Shown here one piece after another: positions 53,859-63,883 of a DNA stretch of 64,000 nucleotides. Origin of the DNA: Johnsonella ignava ATCC 51276 (GTDB taxonomy: Bacteria > Bacillota > Clostridia > Lachnospirales > Lachnospiraceae); contig NZ_JH378830.1 of NCBI RefSeq assembly GCF_000235445.1, positions 247,892 to 311,891 on the forward strand. The letters run 5' to 3'. A program made the position numbers and the translations under genes. The stretch's first letter is position 1. Each line of letters begins with the position of its first letter. The notes under the pieces are model-generated. The model saw only the letters and a program-made list of their open reading frames with translations, was not told the DNA's origin and ran no database searches.

Positions 53859-54602
53859 ATGGAATTATTAAAACTTGAAGGAGTTGATGTAAAGATAGAG
53901 GAGAAACAGATTCTCCATGACATTAGCCTTAAAATAAACAAAGGTGAGACTCATGTTATCATGGGTCCTAACGGTGCAGGAAAGTCAACGCTCGGACATG
54001 CAATTATGGGTAATCCCAAATTTGAAGTAACAGCAGGAAGAATACTGTACAAAGGTGAGGAGATCAATGATGAATCTCCTGATAAAAGAGCAAAAGCCGG
54101 TATATACCTCTCATTTCAGAATCCGCTTGAGGTTCCCGGGGTTTCATTAAGTAATTTTGTAAGAACTGCCGGTGAACAGATAAGCGGTGAACGTATAAAA
54201 TTTATGCAGTTCAGGAGAAAAGTGGAAGAAACTCTGGATATACTCCAGATGGGAAAAGAATATGCAGACAGAGATTTAAATGTAGGGTTTTCAGGGGGCG
54301 AAAAGAAGAAATCCGAGATATTCCAGCTTTTAATGTTAAAGCCCACTCTTGCTATACTTGATGAGGCGGATTCCGGGCTTGATGTTGATGCGGTAAGGAT
54401 AGTATCTGAAGGCGTAAGGGAATACAAGGAAAATATGGACGGAACTCTCCTTATAATTACACATAGTACACGTATATTGCAGTCTCTTAAAGTAGATGTA
54501 GTGCATATAATGGTAAATGGAAGAATTGTAGATACGTCGGATGCCTCACTTATAGAAAAAATTAATGCTGAAGGTTTTGAGCGTTACCTTGCAAATGCGT
54601 AG
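53859..54602 (+). CDS. sufC: Fe-S cluster assembly ATPase SufC
   Basis: 247 residues from ATG 53859 (CAGGAGGAAA upstream). Earlier in-frame starts have no ribosome site. Walker A GPNGAGKSTLG, signature VGFSGGEKKKSEIFQLL and Walker B LAILDEADSGLD; SGGEKKKSE rather than SGGQ is diagnostic of SufC. It is the soluble ATPase of the SufBCD scaffold. Confidence 0.97.
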   Translation: MELLKLEGVDVKIEEKQILHDISLKINKGETHVIMGPNGAGKSTLGHAIMGNPKFEVTAGRILYKGEEINDESPDKRAKAGIYLSFQNPLEVPGVSLSNFVRTAGEQISGERIKFMQFRRKVEETLDILQMGKEYADRDLNVGFSGGEKKKSEIFQLLMLKPTLAILDEADSGLDVDAVRIVSEGVREYKENMDGTLLIITHSTRILQSLKVDVVHIMVNGRIVDTSDASLIEKINAEGFERYLANA

Positions 54603-54611
54603 GAGGATATC

Positions 54612-56135
54612 ATGGTAAAAGAACCTGTTGAAAAAAGAATTGATATCAATTCAGAAATACATGCGAAAAATGACGGACAAAAACATAAGGGAATTGATTT
54701 AAAAACTGTGAATTTAAAAGAAGTAAATACAAAGGAAAAAACTTATGTAGATGATATTGACCGCAGTATATATGATTTTAGATTTGAAGAAAAGGATTTT
54801 TTTAGAGTTGAAGGCGGTCTTACACCTGAGATAGTAAAGCAGATTTCAAAAGAAAAAAATGATCCTGAATGGATGAAAGAGTTCAGATTAAAATCACTTA
54901 ATATATATAATAAGATGCCGGTTCCGGATTGGGGTCCTTCAATTGATGAACTGAACATGGATAATATAGTTACATATGTAAGACCGAATACTGACATGAA
55001 AGGGGACTGGTCAGAGGTTCCGGATGATATAAAAATCACATTTGAAAGACTCGGTATCCCTGAGGCTGAAAGAACCTCACTTGCAGGTGTAGGTGCACAG
55101 TTTGATTCGGAGCTTGTATACCATAGCGTAAAGGAAGAAGTTGCCGCTATGGGCGTTATATATACTGATTTTGAAAGTTCTCTGCACGGCAAATATGCAG
55201 ATATGGTTAAAAAATATTTTATGAAGCTTATAACTCCGGGAGATCATAAGTTTGCAGCTCTTCACGGTGCGGTATGGTCAGGTGGTTCCTTTGTATATGT
55301 GCCTCCGGGGGTTAATGTAGATATACCGCTTCAATCATATTTCAGGTTAAATGCTCCGGGTGCGGGGCAATTTGAGCATACACTTATAATTGTTGATGAA
55401 GGTGCCTATCTCCACTTTATAGAAGGCTGTTCTGCACCTAAGTATAATGTTGCAAATCTTCATGCCGGAGCGGTTGAGATATTTGTAAAGAAAAATGCCA
55501 GAGTGAGGTATTCTACTATAGAAAACTGGTCAAAGAATATGTACAATCTCAATACAAAAAGAGCCATAGTTGAAGAGGGCGGTGCTATTGAGTGGGTTTC
55601 AGGTTCATTCGGCTCAAAGGTTTCCTATCTTTATCCTATGAGTATATTAAACGGAAGCGGTGCAAAGGCGGAGTTTACAGGAGTAACTTTTGCAGGAGAG
55701 GGTCAGAACCTTGATACAGGTGCAAAAATCCTTCATAATGCTCCAAATACATCTTCATTTATAAATATAAGATCAATTTCAAAAAGCGGAGGTATAAATA
55801 CTTATAGAAGTTCGGTAGTTATAGCAAAGCATGCAAAAAATTCAAAAAGTGCAGTTTCATGCCAGTCTCTGATGCTTGACAATATATCAAGATCAGATAC
55901 TATTCCGGCTATGGATATACGTACAAAGGATGCGGATGTAGGTCATGAGGCAAGTATAGGAAGAATAAGTGATGATTCTATATTTTACCTTATGTCAAGG
56001 GGGCTTTCCGAGGAGGATGCAAAAGCTCTTATAGTAAGCGGTTTTGCTGATAATGTATCTAAAGAATTGCCGCTTGAGTACGCAGTTGAAATGAATAACC
56101 TCATAAGACTTGAAATGATAGGCAGCATAGGATAG
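54612..56135 (+). CDS. sufB: Fe-S scaffold protein SufB with an N-terminal extension
   Basis: 507 residues, compared with about 465-475 for most SufB. The usual start (TYVDDIDRSIYDF) appears at about residue 44. The first 43 residues are polar and basic (MVKEPVEKRIDINSEIHAKN...). No internal Met or better ribosome site is seen, and AGGAGG precedes ATG 54612, so the extension looks real. The core has WSGGSFVYVPPGVNVDIPLQ, SVVIAKHAKNSKSAVSCQSL and VGHEASIGRI. Part of sufCBDSU. Confidence 0.96.
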   Translation: MVKEPVEKRIDINSEIHAKNDGQKHKGIDLKTVNLKEVNTKEKTYVDDIDRSIYDFRFEEKDFFRVEGGLTPEIVKQISKEKNDPEWMKEFRLKSLNIYNKMPVPDWGPSIDELNMDNIVTYVRPNTDMKGDWSEVPDDIKITFERLGIPEAERTSLAGVGAQFDSELVYHSVKEEVAAMGVIYTDFESSLHGKYADMVKKYFMKLITPGDHKFAALHGAVWSGGSFVYVPPGVNVDIPLQSYFRLNAPGAGQFEHTLIIVDEGAYLHFIEGCSAPKYNVANLHAGAVEIFVKKNARVRYSTIENWSKNMYNLNTKRAIVEEGGAIEWVSGSFGSKVSYLYPMSILNGSGAKAEFTGVTFAGEGQNLDTGAKILHNAPNTSSFINIRSISKSGGINTYRSSVVIAKHAKNSKSAVSCQSLMLDNISRSDTIPAMDIRTKDADVGHEASIGRISDDSIFYLMSRGLSEEDAKALIVSGFADNVSKELPLEYAVEMNNLIRLEMIGSIG

Positions 56136-56145
56136 GAGTAAGTAT

Positions 56146-57213
56146 ATGGATATGATAATTAATAAAATGCCTTCACCTACATGGAACTGGCTTAAGGTAA
56201 ACCAGTCTTCGCTAAATGCGGATATTTTATCTGAATCGGCGGTTAGTTTCAGTAAGCCTGAAAGCGTGCTGTATGAGAGCGTGCAAAATTCGGAACTTTC
56301 TGAGATTTCCACAGGTTTGGGTGAGGATTTTAGTAAACTTATAAACTCAAAGGACCTCACCATACATAGATTCAGTGTAGCAAAGGGTGTAAAAATAGAT
56401 GAGATTTTAAGAATTGATTTTAATTTCGATATGGAAAAAAAGTCTGCCGGCATTATAGAGTTTGATATTGAACCGGGTGCCTCATTAAAAGTTATAATGG
56501 ATTATTCACTTTCAAATAACGGTATAGACGGCGGTTTCGGTGCTGTGCAGACAAGAGTGAGGCTTTGTGAAAATGCTTCGCTTCATATAATACAGGTACA
56601 GAGAATGGAAGGGAATTTTACATTTGTAAATGACCTTGGCAGCATTAATAAAGACAGTTCTGATTTTAATATAACTAAGCTCCTGCTTGGAGGCAAAAAT
56701 ACATATGACGGTATATCGATTGATTTAAAAGGACATGAAAGCAAATTTCTTACTGAAGTCGGATATCTTGTAAAAGGAGATGACCGTCTTGATATAAACT
56801 ATCTTTCAAGACATCACGGGATAAAGACACAAAGCGATATAGAGGTGAAAGGTGTACTTAAAGACAGGGCATTTAAGATATTCAGAGGAACGATAGATAT
56901 AGTACAGGGTGCTGTAAATGCGGGCGGCAGAGAAACTGAGGAGGTTCTTTTAATTGATGATGATGTTATAAATAAAAGTATACCTGTGATTCTTTGCGGT
57001 GAGGAAGACGTTGAGGGAGCACATGGTGCAACCATAGGCAAACTTGATGATGAACTTTTATTTTATATGAAGTCAAGAGGCATCTCCGAAAAAGAAATTT
57101 ATGAGATAATGGCAAAGGCAAGGATAGAAGAACTGTGCCAAAAGATAGGAGACAGGCTTACAGTTGACAGAATACATGAGCTTACCGGAGGTGTGTCTTA
57201 TGAAGAATTTTAA
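56146..57213 (+). CDS. sufD: Fe-S assembly protein SufD
   Basis: 355 residues. The C-terminal beta-helix blocks are those of SufD: FKIFRGTIDIVQGAVNAGGR, EEVLLIDDD and GAHGATIGKLDDELLFYMKS. It pairs with SufB and SufC as SufBC2D. Lies 10 nt after sufB with AGGAGTAAG upstream. The 3' end overlaps sufS by 14 nt. Confidence 0.94.
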   Translation: MDMIINKMPSPTWNWLKVNQSSLNADILSESAVSFSKPESVLYESVQNSELSEISTGLGEDFSKLINSKDLTIHRFSVAKGVKIDEILRIDFNFDMEKKSAGIIEFDIEPGASLKVIMDYSLSNNGIDGGFGAVQTRVRLCENASLHIIQVQRMEGNFTFVNDLGSINKDSSDFNITKLLLGGKNTYDGISIDLKGHESKFLTEVGYLVKGDDRLDINYLSRHHGIKTQSDIEVKGVLKDRAFKIFRGTIDIVQGAVNAGGRETEEVLLIDDDVINKSIPVILCGEEDVEGAHGATIGKLDDELLFYMKSRGISEKEIYEIMAKARIEELCQKIGDRLTVDRIHELTGGVSYEEF

Positions 57214-58438
57214 TTTTAAATACAGTGATAATGACATTAGAAAGGATTTTCCTTTAATATCACAAACCGGACTTGCCTATCTTGACAATGCGGCGACTTC
57301 ACAAAAACCATACAGCGTACTTGAAGCGGTTAAAAACTATTATGAAAAAGAAAATGCCAATCCTATGAGGGGGCTTTATGATTTAAGTATTAGAGCTACT
57401 GAAGCTTATGAAAAAGCCAGAAAAATGGCGGCAGAATTTATAAATTCTCCTGAAACACATAATATAATATTTACAAGAAATGCCAGTGAAAGTCTTAACC
57501 TTGTTGCATATTCATACGGTATGGAGTTTATAAAAGAGGGAGACGAGATACTTGTAAGTATAACCGAGCATCACAGCAATCTGTTGCCATGGCAGTATGT
57601 TGCAAAAAAAAAGGGGGCGGTGCTTAGATTTCTTGAATGTGAAAGTGATGGAAACATAAGTCTTGAGACATTTAAAAAAGCAATTACAAAAAATACTAAA
57701 ATTGTTGCGATAACCCATATATCAAATGTACTCGGAAGAAAAAATCCTATAAAGGAATTTACAAAAGAAGCACATGCCGCAGGAGCGGTTGTGGTGCTTG
57801 ACGGTGCACAGAGCGTACCGCATATAAAGATTGATGTAAAAGACCTCGATATTGATTTTCTTGCATTTTCAGGGCATAAAATGCTTGCTCCTATGGGTAT
57901 AGGTGCATTGTATGGAAAGAGTGAGCTACTTGAAAAGATGCCTCCGTTTTTATATGGCGGAGAGATGATAGAATCAGTAAATCGTGATTTTGCGGTATTT
58001 GCACAGGTTCCGCATAAATTCGAGGCGGGTACGGTAAATGCCGGCGGTGCTGTAGGGCTTACAGCTGCAATAGAATATATAAATAAAATAGGTTTTGATG
58101 AAATAGAAGCGAGGGAGCTTTATCTTACAAAGACAGTCTTTGATGAATGTAAAGATGAAGAACATGTACATATAGTAGGTTCACAAAAACCTGAAGAACA
58201 TCACGGCATAATCACTTTTACAGTGGATGATGTACATCCGCATGATATTGCACAGATTTTAAGCTCTGAAAATATCGCAGTAAGAGCGGGGCATCACTGT
58301 GCACAGCCGCTTATAAATCATTTGGGTATGATGAGTGCGGCAAGGGCAAGTCTTGCGTTTTATAATACAAGAGATGAAGTTTTAAGATTTTGTGAAGCGT
58401 TAAAGGGGCTTAGAAAGAAGATGGGCTATGGCAGATAA
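57200..58438 (+). CDS. sufS: Cysteine desulfurase SufS
   Basis: 412 residues from ATG 57200, with GGAGG 8 nt upstream inside sufD. PLP lysine in DIDFLAFSGHKMLAPMG (about 230); active-site Cys in VRAGHHCAQPLINHLG (about 367); YLDNAATSQKP at the start. It takes sulfur from cysteine for SufU. Overlaps sufU by 11 nt. Confidence 0.96.
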   Translation: MKNFNFKYSDNDIRKDFPLISQTGLAYLDNAATSQKPYSVLEAVKNYYEKENANPMRGLYDLSIRATEAYEKARKMAAEFINSPETHNIIFTRNASESLNLVAYSYGMEFIKEGDEILVSITEHHSNLLPWQYVAKKKGAVLRFLECESDGNISLETFKKAITKNTKIVAITHISNVLGRKNPIKEFTKEAHAAGAVVVLDGAQSVPHIKIDVKDLDIDFLAFSGHKMLAPMGIGALYGKSELLEKMPPFLYGGEMIESVNRDFAVFAQVPHKFEAGTVNAGGAVGLTAAIEYINKIGFDEIEARELYLTKTVFDECKDEEHVHIVGSQKPEEHHGIITFTVDDVHPHDIAQILSSENIAVRAGHHCAQPLINHLGMMSAARASLAFYNTRDEVLRFCEALKGLRKKMGYGR

Positions 58439-58868
58439 TACTTTTTATAATGAAATCCTTACGGAACACAATATGAGACCGTTATATAAGCATAAATTGC
58501 CTGAAGCTAATTTTACGCTTGAAGGCATTAATCCCAACTGCGGTGATGATATAATACTTAATCTTAAGATTGAGGACGGAAAAATAGTAAAAGGCTCTTT
58601 TGAAGGCAGTGGCTGTGCTATATCACAGGCTTCAGTTGATATGATGCTTGACCTTGTAATAGGCAAATCAAAAGAAGAAGCCTTGCGTATTGCGGATCTT
58701 TTTTTACGCATGATTAAAGGTGAGGCGGATGAAAAGGAAATAGAGGAGCTTGACGAAGCCTCTATATTAAAAGATATTTCACATATGCCTGCAAGAGTAA
58801 AATGTGCAGTGCTTGGCTGGCATACTATGAAGGAAATATTTGAAAAGCATGATGCGGGCGAAAAATGA
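58428..58868 (+). CDS. sufU: Sulfur-transfer protein SufU
   Basis: 146 residues with three conserved zinc/sulfur cysteines: NPNCGDD, GSGCAIS and VKCAVL. An Asp in the first motif completes the site. It relays sulfur from SufS to the scaffold. Last suf gene; terminator at 58984. Confidence 0.95.
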   Translation: MADNTFYNEILTEHNMRPLYKHKLPEANFTLEGINPNCGDDIILNLKIEDGKIVKGSFEGSGCAISQASVDMMLDLVIGKSKEEALRIADLFLRMIKGEADEKEIEELDEASILKDISHMPARVKCAVLGWHTMKEIFEKHDAGEK

Positions 58869-59675
58869 GATCTATTTATAAACAAAATAAAAATCTGATC
58901 ATTTGATATAGGATTAAAATCAGATAATTTTAATGTAATAAGGCTGGACAAATCAGCATTTTATAATTATAGAGTTGCGTAATAAAAGGAAGAAGTTTTT
59001 GGCTTCTTCCTTTTATTATGCAACTGTAATTTTACATGATAAAATATAAGTCGTTGAAAAAATTACCAATGAGAGAACAAAACCTACAAAAACTTACAAA
59101 TATAAAATTATATGCTGAAATTACATGCCAAGAATATATTATATACATTTAATATATTTTTTTGAAATTAAAGTATAATTTTATATATAATAAAGGAATA
59201 ACTTAAAAATAATAATTTGATTTCAGAATAAAAAATCTATAATTAAGATGATTTTTAAATAATATATAAAATTTTTAACTCATTACACAGGTATTTTATA
59301 TAAAATTAACACAATAAAGCTTGATATAATTTAGACTGTCTTTAAGTAGATGCTAAAAAATCGTGATAATATACAATTGACTTTTTTAGCAGGATATTTA
59401 AACTTAAAGATAATAATTACACTTTTAATTTATAAGAGTTTGATTATTTATAGGAAATGCAATTTATTTAGGAACTCAGTAAATATAGCATAGATATGTT
59501 TTTTGGTTTCTATGCATAATAGCGGCTGTATTGCAGTTACTGCCGTATATTGGAGTGATATCATATGTTTGTTTAACCTAACTGTCATAATTGACATTCT
59601 ATTTCAGTTTTTACAGGGCTTTTATGGCAGAGTTTTGTTTTATATTTGTATTAAATCACTTTTTAAGTAAGTTCG
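58869..59675. other. 807-nt AT-rich intergenic region
   Basis: No gene seen. It holds the suf terminator and, further on, a 10-bp inverted repeat TGCTAAAAAA (59351-59360) / TTTTTTAGCA (59382-59391), possibly a terminator of an unseen transcript. It marks the change from the core genes to the second graveyard. Confidence 0.6.
58984..59014 (+). terminator. Terminator of the suf operon
   Basis: AAAAGGAAGAAG (58984-58995) pairs perfectly with CTTCTTCCTTTT (59003-59014). Confidence 0.8.
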
Positions 59676-60665
59676 TTGTGTAATTTAGAGGAGGTAGAAA
59701 ATGAATTCAAAAATTTTGCTTTGAAGTATCTTGGAGGTTTTTCACAAGACATTAAGACATCATATCCCTCCATTGCCCAGCTTATGCCCACAAAAAGGTA
59801 TTTTAATTCGACAGTCAATTCAACCGGTAATGTAAGCAGTCTTTTTAAAACATATAAATATGAAGGATTTATAGCTAAGCCGCCTTTGGTAGTGGGCATG
59901 ACTTATGATGATTATTACGATATAAATAAAAAACTATTTAAAAATTTATATGATGAAGCTGTAGGTTTTCATAATTCAATCATAAGAAATAATACCAATA
60001 TACTGGCAACACTGGATAAATCTTATTTTGTCATAGGTACGGGAGAAAAAACTGTTACAGGATTAACCTATGATGAAAATGGTATTACTAATTTAACATA
60101 TGACAATGGAGGTGATGGAACCGTACCTTTAAGTTCTGAAAATATGATTGGATATCTTGATAATCTTCCGTCCGTAAGAACTGCAGCTTTTCAAACAAAT
60201 CATACGGGAGTTATAGGCTTTAATCCATCATAAGGAACGGAGGCGGCAAGCCGTAATTCAGTGAATTGGATAATTGATATACTTGCAAAAGGCTCATCCG
60301 ATATAGTAATTCCCAAGTACGACCCTACAAGATTTATAGTTATAAGGGTTGCATGCCCTGTAGATGCGGAAATATCTAAAGACGGTAAGGTGCTTAGCTC
60401 CAACGAAGAAGTTTTCAATGACAGTACTTCATTCGGCTGCATGGATCTTTGCGGTAAAAACGGTGAGATAAAGATGTTCTGTATTGACGATAATGCAGAT
60501 TATAATATAAAGCTTAAAGTTACCGATACCGGCAGGATGGACTACTCAATAAGATATTTTAATGAAGATGCAACTTTGGATAAGGAATTTAATTTTACAA
60601 ACATACCGGTATTATCTAAGTCCTCAAACCGGAGTCATGGAAAGAGGCTGGCAGATGATAAATAA
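59676..60665 (+). pseudogene. Headless secreted lipase-like protein, broken by an internal TAA
   Basis: The frame opens without a ribosome site or signal peptide (TTG 59676) and reads FALKYLGGFSQDIKTSYPS. Then come YDNGGDGTVPLSSENM and QTNHTGVIGFNPS: the GDGTVP...NH pattern of LCAT-like alpha/beta hydrolases (Asp and His of the triad, with the Ser part missing upstream). TAA at 60231-60233 interrupts NPS-GTEAASRNSVNW in the same frame; a Tyr codon TAT would differ by one base. After it come a beta-sandwich-like region (IPKYDPTRFIVIRVACPVD) and an end at 60665 in a frame that misses the cell-wall repeat. A lipase remnant is the best reading. Confidence 0.6.
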
Positions 60666-60828
60666 CAAGTGGTATTATTTTTCAGCGGTTCAGAGAAATA
60701 TAAAATACAATAACGAAACGGGGAAAAATGAATATTATCCTCAAAAGCCATACGGCTCTATGTATATAAATGAAAAAACACCTGACAATTATAATATTGG
60801 AAATGACGGGAGTTTAATCGGAAATTAA
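60606..60828 (+). pseudogene. Cell-wall-binding-repeat tail, copy 1
   Basis: In the frame of 60562-60828 the sequence reads YRYYLSPQTGVMERGWQMIN, then KWYYFSAVQRNIKYNN and ends GNDGSLIGN. It is near-identical to the tail at 63001-63339. It overlaps the end of the lipase frame, and the joint lies at ACCGGTATTATCTAA (about 60608). It has no start of its own. Confidence 0.7.
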
Positions 60829-60866
60829 AACCTGATAAAGCTTACTGATTATATTATGTGAATTAG

Positions 60867-60921
60867 CAGCTGTTGTATATTGATATAAACTGTTATATGT
60901 ATATATCAAATACAACAGCTG
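60867..60921. repeat. Inverted repeat CAGCTGTTGTAT, copy 1
   Basis: CAGCTGTTGTAT (60867-60878) and ATACAACAGCTG (60910-60921) are exact reverse complements. There is no U-tract, so it is not a standard terminator. The same pair of arms occurs at 63379-63428. Confidence 0.75.
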
Positions 60922-60968
60922 TAGATATAATTACTATAAATCTACATTTAAGAAACCGAGGGAATATA

Positions 60969-61325
60969 ATGAATAAATTTGAAAGACATTTCTTTTCATT
61001 AGTCGTAAGTATAATTATAAATTTTACATTAGGATGCGTTTGGGCTTGGTCTCTTTTTTGGCTGTCATGGGCATTAACTTTTTCAGGATTTTCAGGACTG
61101 AAAAAATATGATGTTGCAAGCACAATTATAGCATTCCTTGCATTTTTAGTGCCATGGTCCATATATAATATATACAGATATCATATATGGGAAAAATTCC
61201 AAAAATCAAAAAAAATCTATATTTGCACACTTGTTATACCTTCCTTTTGTATTAGTCTCATTGTAATTATAATATCTATATATGACTATATAAGGAACGG
61301 TCCCGGTCCACATTTTATAATGTAA
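60969..61325 (+). CDS. Small membrane protein M1, copy 1
   Basis: 118 residues from ATG 60969 (GAGGGAATATA upstream). The body is two or three hydrophobic helices (FSLVVSIIINFTLGCVWAW, IIAFLAFLVPWSIYNIY, LVIPSFCISLIVIIISIYDY) with a positive turn between (RYHIWEKFQKSKK). Paralogue at 63485-63850. No family recognised. Together with M2 it forms a pair placed just after a secreted cell-wall-binding tail, in the place an immunity or export gene would take. Confidence 0.65.
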   Translation: MNKFERHFFSLVVSIIINFTLGCVWAWSLFWLSWALTFSGFSGLKKYDVASTIIAFLAFLVPWSIYNIYRYHIWEKFQKSKKIYICTLVIPSFCISLIVIIISIYDYIRNGPGPHFIM

Positions 61326-61363
61326 TGGAAAAATTACTATAATATTATACGAGGTATAAATAT

Positions 61364-61711
61364 ATGGATGATTTTGAAAAAAAATATTTTTCATTGAAAC
61401 AGACTTCAATTATAAATTTGTTATTTTTACTTTTTATTATATGGATTAATTATAAAATTAAAGAATTAGCATATAATAATTCATATGCCGAATATACTAA
61501 GAGTAATATTAGGGAATATTTATTATTTTATGCTAATATTATGTTTTGGGGAGGAATGGGAATGTATAATTTAATAAGATTAAATGTATGGTGTAAAGAA
61601 AACAGTAAATTATATAATCTCAAAAACTATATAATCACAATGATTATACTGGTACTTACTATATTTATTATAGAATTAGTACTTTATTTAATCTTGTGGA
61701 AAAATACATAA
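61364..61711 (+). CDS. Small membrane protein M2, copy 1
   Basis: 115 residues. MDDFEKKYFSLKQ start, then helices SIINLLFLLFIIWINYKI, EYLLFYANIMFWGGMGMYN and YIITMIILVLTIFIIELVLY. It lies 38 nt after M1. A broken copy is at 63884. It shows the same general look as M1 (FExxFFSL near the start: FERHFFSL and FEKKYFSL), so M1 and M2 may be distant relatives. Function unknown. Confidence 0.62.
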   Translation: MDDFEKKYFSLKQTSIINLLFLLFIIWINYKIKELAYNNSYAEYTKSNIREYLLFYANIMFWGGMGMYNLIRLNVWCKENSKLYNLKNYIITMIILVLTIFIIELVLYLILWKNT

Positions 61712-61741
61712 AAATATAGTTAATGTGATAATAATTTACAT

Positions 61742-62940
61742 GACTATACACTTACTCCACAAGACTATTCGGAGCTTAAGCTTCCTGAAAGCCCAAGAAA
61801 GGATTTACTTGAACCCGGATATACGCTTAATATGGGAAACGGAGGTCTTATCTCTTCTATTAAAAGAGACGGCAGAGAAATTGAAGTAACATCTCCTGAA
61901 GAAGCCCGGTAAATGAAGGAGATAAGGCTGAGATCACGGCACCTGAATATAGGTCGGGATTTAAGTTTAAATACCGGGACCTTGCATATGGAGATATAAA
62001 TTTAAACAGGAATGAAAGAACTCAGGTAATAACGGTAAATAAATCGGATATAAGATTAAATGCAGTTTATGAAGAAACTCCTTTAGCAAGCGATTCAAAT
62101 GCTTCAAAGGCGGGAGTTGTTTATGAATCCAAAAGCGGAAACTTTGCAATAAATGTATGGGGAGAGGAAAACAGTGATTATACAGACTTAAAAACAGCTT
62201 TAATAAGCAATGAGGAAGATCGTGCCGTTCTTGAGGAAGGCAGGGAACTTAAATACTCTGTTGTATTTAATGAAGCTGTTTCACATACAAAGCTTAATAC
62301 ACCGTATTTTACAGGAAGTTTTGACTTTACCTCAGATATAGGCAGTAAAATTCTTATCTCGTATAAGGACACAAACAGAGTTGCAATAGTTAGTGCTCTG
62401 CCCGGCGAAAAATATTCACAGGCAAAAGTTAATGTACTGAATGTAATATCGGGGCAGACACTGGAGAATACTCCTGAATATAATATGCTTGCCCTTGATA
62501 TAGATAAAATATATACCGAGCCTGCAACGGGCATTGTATATAATTTTGCCGGACTGTCAAAGGACAAAGAAGGTCATAAAAAAACAGGAACAGATGTACC
62601 TATAAAGCAACAGATGATCTTATATACTGTATATGAACCTGCCAAAACCGATGACGGAGGCAGTGATAATACACCTCAGGGCAATATAAATGATATACCG
62701 GATAATACGTCCGATAATCATGCCGAGAATAATAAAAATTATTCCAAGGATAAAAAAATAGGTGATTCGAAAAGTGATGGCGTATATTCATCAAGCAGTT
62801 CAACTAACTCTTTATCTAAAATTATATATGCACATAAATCTGCTTCCGAAACTGAAGGCGGAAAGTGGATAAGTCTTGATAATGACAGGAAAAAATGGGC
62901 ATTTGAATTAAAGGATAAAAGCAGGATTAAAAGAGCATAG
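61742..62940 (+). pseudogene. Secreted surface-protein remnant, frameshifted and ended by TAG
   Basis: The first frame, DYTLTPQDYSELKLPES to EVTSPEEAR, stops at 61910-61912. One base out, the frame continues PVNEGDKAEITAPEY through NAVYEETPLASDSN, FDFTSDIGSKILISYKD and a Ser/Asp/Asn-rich linker to RIKRA and TAG (62938-62940). Past the TAG the same frame goes on ADIKDASGAVNTYCF into cell-wall-binding repeats to 63339. The lost base lies near GCCCGG (61904-61909). A TGG to TAG change would explain the stop. It has no 5' part. Confidence 0.65.
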
Positions 62941-63339
62941 GCTGATATTAAAGATGCATCAGGTGCTGTAAATACCTACTGTTTTGATGAAAACGGAGTA
63001 ATGCAAATCGGTTGGATAACACATGAAAGCGGTATATGGTATTTCCTTGAAGCTCAGAATGAAAAGATGCTTGGAAGTCTTAAAAAGGGCTGGTACCATG
63101 ATAATAATGATAAATACCGGTATTATCTAAATCCGCAAACCGGAGTTATGGAAAGAGGCTGGCAGATGATAAATAACAAGTGGTATTATTTTTCAGAGGT
63201 TCAGAGAAATTTAAAATACAATAACGAAACGGGGAAAAAAGAGTATTATCCTCAAAAGCCGTACGGCTCTATGTATATAAATGAAAAAACACCTGACAAT
63301 TATATTATTGGAAATGACGGGAGTTTAATCGGAAATTAA
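62941..63339 (+). pseudogene. Cell-wall-binding-repeat tail, copy 2
   Basis: Continues the previous frame after the TAG: CFDENGVMQIGWITHESGIW, then YRYYLNPQTGVMERGWQMIN and GNDGSLIGN. The last 230 bp nearly repeat those of copy 1 (60606-60828). It is separated from any start codon by the upstream damage. Confidence 0.68.
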
Positions 63340-63378
63340 AGCTTGATAAGAGCAACCGATTATAATATGTTAATTAAA

Positions 63379-63428
63379 CAGCTGTTGTATATAGATATAT
63401 ACTTTAGCATGTATTTAATACAACAGCT
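63379..63428. repeat. Inverted repeat AGCTGTTGTAT, copy 2
   Basis: AGCTGTTGTAT (63380-63390) and ATACAACAGCT (63418-63428). Same arms as copy 1 at 60867-60921, with a different spacer. Confidence 0.72.
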
Positions 63429-63484
63429 CTTAACTAATCATCTATACAAATCTATATTTAATAAACAGGGGAAATATAATAAAA

Positions 63485-63850
63485 ATGAATATATTTGAAA
63501 AAATTTTCTTTTCGTCAGTATTAAGTATAATTATAAATTTTATGTTTAATTGTATTTTGTTTTGGCCTCTTGTTGTACTGTCATTGACACTGGGTTCAAA
63601 ATTGAATTTTTCAAATCTGATAGAAGTTGATATGGTAACTATGACGATTGAATTTTTAGCATTTTTAATACCATGGTCCATGTATAATATATACAGATAT
63701 CATATATGGGAAAAAAATCAAAAGTCAAAAGCAGGTTATATGTGTACGTTAATTATACCTTCATTTTTTTTTGTATTTATTGCAATTATAGTAAATATAT
63801 ATGCTTATATAACGTATGATCCCCATAGAGGTATTTTTCATATAGGGTAA
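63485..63850 (+). CDS. Small membrane protein M1, copy 2
   Basis: 121 residues from ATG 63485. Colinear with 60969-61325: MNIFEKIFFSSVLSIIINF, then IEFLAFLIPWSMYNIYRYHI and TLIIPSFFFVFIAIIVNIYA. The most conserved part is the PW(S)(I/M)YNIYRYHIWEK segment; the middle differs. Intact. Confidence 0.65.
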   Translation: MNIFEKIFFSSVLSIIINFMFNCILFWPLVVLSLTLGSKLNFSNLIEVDMVTMTIEFLAFLIPWSMYNIYRYHIWEKNQKSKAGYMCTLIIPSFFFVFIAIIVNIYAYITYDPHRGIFHIG

Positions 63851-63883
63851 AAAATACTATATTTTTAAATGAGGTAAAAATAT

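Noticed and set aside
59351..59391. Inverted repeat after the suf genes as a small RNA gene
   Set aside because: There is only a 10-bp A/T-rich stem with no promoter of quality; noted as a structure, not called as RNA.
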